Positions 16,173 to 17,619 of a stretch of DNA of 17,619 nt are shown here, piece after piece. The notes below the pieces were generated by a model. That model ran no database searches, was not told where the DNA came from, and saw only the letters and a list, made by a program, of their open reading frames with translations. This stretch comes from Ruminococcaceae bacterium UBA3329 (GTDB taxonomy: Bacteria > Bacillota > Clostridia > Oscillospirales > Acutalibacteraceae), in assembly GCA_002361875.1 (NCBI GenBank), contig DERX01000092.1:1178-18796 (forward strand), in the 5' to 3' direction. The position numbers were made by a program, and so were the translations under genes. Positions within the stretch are counted from its first letter, which is position 1. Every line of letters starts with the position of its first letter.

Positions 16173-16249
16173 GCGCTTGTAGCTCAGTTGGATAGAGCGT
16201 CAGACTCCGACTCTGAAGGCCGCTGGTTCGAATCCAGTCAGGCGCGCCA
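16173..16249 (+). tRNA. tRNA-Arg (anticodon CCG)
   Basis: A complete 77-base cloverleaf reading CGG codons. The acceptor stem is GCGCTTG with CAGGCGC (one G-T pair). The D arm is GCTC/GAGC, the anticodon stem TCAGA/TCTGA with loop CTCCGAC and anticodon CCG at 16207-16209. The variable loop is AGGCC. The T arm is GCTGG-TTCGAAT-CCAGT. The discriminator is G, usual for arginine, and CCA is encoded (16247-16249). Nothing looks degenerate. Confidence 0.97.
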
Positions 16250-16255
16250 TCAAAT

Positions 16256-16276
16256 GGATACAAAAAAGATGTATCC
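16256..16276 (+). other. Small hairpin just after tRNA-Arg
   Basis: GGATACA (16256-16262), a 7-base A-rich loop and TGTATCC (16270-16276) form a perfect 7-bp stem, 6 bases after the tRNA CCA. It could help set the 3' end of the precursor for processing. There is no T tract of its own. Confidence 0.4.
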
Positions 16277-16278
16277 CG

Positions 16279-16307
16279 AAAAAACCTCGGTGTTACCGAG
16301 GTTTTTT
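16279..16307 (+). terminator. Rho-independent terminator of tRNA-Arg
   Basis: AAAAAACCTCGG (16279-16290), loop TGTTA and CCGAGGTTTTTT (16296-16307) form a 12-bp perfect stem with a six-T end, about 30 bases after the tRNA. Confidence 0.9.
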
Positions 16308-16605
16308 GCTGTCTATAGAGCGATTTTCAACAGTTCAAATTCATAGATGTAAAATCGCTGTTTCCCCTTTGCGAGTAGAGTTGAACCCTCACAAAACTAA
16401 ATTACAAGAGCAGAATTTAAAAGTTTATACTGATTTTCTGTATATTGTTTTTAATAAGCAGAGAACAATTTCGGAACATAATTACAATTATCAAATTATA
16501 AGTATAATCATTGTTTAAAATAGCAATTCGCACATATAAAATCTATATTTTATTGAAGTTTTCTAATAATGTTATTTTAACATAATAAGTGAATTAAGAT
16601 TATAA
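16308..16605. other. AT-rich intergenic stretch, no gene seen
   Basis: About 300 bases between the tRNA terminator and the regulator promoter. An interrupted inverted repeat AGCGATTTT (16319-16327) / AAAATCGCT (16351-16359) lies at its left end. The remainder is strongly AT-rich without a credible ribosome site plus reading frame, and I see no RNA gene in it. Confidence 0.6.
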
Positions 16606-16634
16606 TTGACATTTATATTTGATGTATGTATAAT
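16606..16634 (+). promoter_or_regulatory. Consensus sigma-A promoter of the ROK regulator gene
   Basis: TTGACA (16606-16611) and TATAAT (16629-16634) are both perfect and spaced by exactly 17 bases, the strongest promoter in the window. The start should fall near 16641, inside the palindrome that follows. Such a promoter would be very active unless repressed. Confidence 0.88.
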
Positions 16635-16663
16635 AACTTATAACACCCCGTGTTATAAGTTAT
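16633..16663. promoter_or_regulatory. Perfect 31-bp palindrome, likely operator for the ROK regulator
   Basis: ATAACTTATAACAC (16633-16646), centre CCC and GTGTTATAAGTTAT (16650-16663) are exact reverse complements over 14 bases each side. It overlaps the last bases of the -10 box, covers the predicted start point, and ends 2 bases before the ribosome site GGAGG (16666-16670). The position is ideal for steric autorepression. There is no T tract, so it is not a terminator, though the same sequence could fold in the 5' end of the mRNA. Confidence 0.82.
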
Positions 16664-16677
16664 ATGGAGGCATGATT

Positions 16678-17619
16678 TTGGTTGAGCAGGATACATTGAA
16701 AAATATAAGAAATAAAAATCTGTCAGATATTTTACAGGTGCTTCGTGACAAAGGTGCGTGCAGTTTGGCAGAGCTTACGGAAAACACCGATGGTGGTTTG
16801 ACCACAGTGAAAAAGTGTGTTTTTCAGGCGATGGATTTTGGAATGATTGTTGAGGGTGATATTGCAGATTCAACAGGAGGACGAAAGCCTAAACAATATC
16901 TTATCAATGAGAAATATCAGTATTTTTTGTTTCTTATTATGGATAATAATGATTTGGCTTTTAATATTCTGAATTTCAAGTTTGAATGCGTAGAAAAATA
17001 TTTGGTTCATTTTGATATGAATGAATTTTTTGAAACGCTTTGCAGAAATACAGATGAAATTTTAAAGAAATATGAAGTGGGAACAATTTGCTTATCTTTG
17101 CCATGTGTAGTAAAGAACGGCGTAATTCTTGATTGGTATTACAATCCGAATATGAATGGCTTTGATTTGAAAACATCTCTTGAAAATAAGTATCATCTGA
17201 ATACCATTATTCAGAATGATATGAAACTGACAGTAATCGGTGAAAGTGCAGAAAGCAGACAGAATACAAAAAATATTGTGACTATGCAGTTCGGTCATAA
17301 TGGTATTGGTGTCGGTGAAATGGCAAACGGTCATTTGCTTGAGGGCAATGCAGGATTTGCAGGCGAGGTAGGTTACATAAATGATTTGCGTAAAAATATA
17401 ATGGGTATTTCTTATCCTGCAAAAATTGTAAGAAATGCTGTTGTCTTTTTAAATCCCGAAGTCATTGTGTTTTACAAATCAAAACGGCAGAATCATTTTA
17501 AAGATATATTTGATAAAGCAGTTACAGGTTTGCCCTATTATGCTGTGCCACGACTTGAAATATCAGATGATTATTTTGAAAGTATACAATTCGGCTTAAT
17601 CTGTTTAATTTGCTTGCTC
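16678..17619 (+). CDS. ROK-family transcriptional regulator, degenerate, truncated by window end
   Basis: Open to the last base (314 codons seen; ROK regulators usually reach 380-400). TTG 16678 is chosen because GGAGG (16666-16670) is 7 bases upstream; ATG 16672 in the same frame is too close. Residues about 15-60 form a winged helix-turn-helix (SLAELTENTDGGLTTVKKCV), followed by the ROK regulator linker STGGRKPKQY (65-74). The ROK fold continues with IQNDMKLTVIGE (Asp181 at the sugar-kinase base position), FGHNGIGVGEMANGHLLEG and GNAGFAGEVGY (223-233). The usual GEIGH histidine is Tyr, and the CxCGxxGCxE zinc cluster is missing. It therefore resembles NagC/XylR-type repressors but probably lacks zinc and kinase activity. 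Its ligand is unknown and its target genes may lie beyond the window. Confidence 0.85.
   Translation, partial: MVEQDTLKNIRNKNLSDILQVLRDKGACSLAELTENTDGGLTTVKKCVFQAMDFGMIVEGDIADSTGGRKPKQYLINEKYQYFLFLIMDNNDLAFNILNFKFECVEKYLVHFDMNEFFETLCRNTDEILKKYEVGTICLSLPCVVKNGVILDWYYNPNMNGFDLKTSLENKYHLNTIIQNDMKLTVIGESAESRQNTKNIVTMQFGHNGIGVGEMANGHLLEGNAGFAGEVGYINDLRKNIMGISYPAKIVRNAVVFLNPEVIVFYKSKRQNHFKDIFDKAVTGLPYYAVPRLEISDDYFESIQFGLICLICLL

Noticed and set aside
16128..16346. 72-residue plus-strand reading frame across the tRNA
   Set aside because: It runs straight through tRNA-Arg and its terminator, with no ribosome site. The peptide is just translated tRNA sequence.
16365..16400. Possible decayed tRNA fragment (minus-strand GGGTTCAACTC resembles a T arm)
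   Set aside because: Only a T-loop-like stretch is present. No acceptor, anticodon or D arm can be drawn, so the likeness may be chance.
16306..16518. 70-residue frame in the AT-rich gap
   Set aside because: No ribosome site and low-complexity composition. It begins in the terminator T tract.

Overview
The window looks like chromosome of a low-to-mid G+C Gram-positive bacterium of the Clostridia, probably a gut Oscillospirales/Ruminococcaceae-type organism. This is inferred from strong AAGGAGG-like ribosome sites and TTG starts, sigma-A promoters close to TTGACA-17-TATAAT, an alpha-type glutamine synthetase (GlnA), and GTAGGG-headed intergenic palindromes that I associate with this group. 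No species can be named from the sequence. No prophage, IS element, CRISPR array or rRNA was seen.

Positions 1-10970 hold nine same-strand genes with gaps of 31 bases or less, or short overlaps, and no visible internal terminator, so they may be one long transcript. First come the end of an ABC ATPase and its 1061-residue FtsX-like permease with a long coiled-coil insert. Then follow a membrane diguanylate cyclase and a cyclophilin. The core of interest is a metabolic cassette: an MTA/SAH/adenosine deaminase (MtaD-like), a purine nucleoside phosphorylase with the Asn that reads 6-oxopurines, and methylthioribose-1-phosphate isomerase (MtnA). Their starts and stops overlap. Read together they give a deaminating route for 5'-methylthioadenosine: MTA to methylthioinosine, to methylthioribose-1-phosphate plus hypoxanthine, to methylthioribulose-1-phosphate. 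A cysteine-synthase-like PLP enzyme with an unusual substrate loop (TSGNQG) and a GPH-family sugar/cation symporter complete the run.

Positions 10957-13963: glnA has its own promoter, whose -35 box lies inside the symporter gene, and ends at a good hairpin terminator. A GtrA-like small membrane protein follows with its own promoter. After it, a second hairpin terminator runs almost directly into the ribosome site of an unrecognised 305-residue membrane protein.

Positions 13962-16172: a 245-base gap carries three different palindromes. Next come the tcdA-like gene on the minus strand and ychF on the plus strand, transcribed divergently from interleaved promoters. Two more palindromes of the same general style follow ychF.

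Positions 16173-17619: a complete tRNA-Arg(CCG) with encoded CCA is followed by a terminator and about 300 bases of AT-rich DNA. At the right edge is a truncated ROK-family regulator without the usual zinc motif. Its consensus promoter overlaps a perfect 14+3+14 palindrome, almost certainly an operator. This gene and palindrome, the deamination cassette, and the variable-stem palindrome family are the parts most worth a second look.
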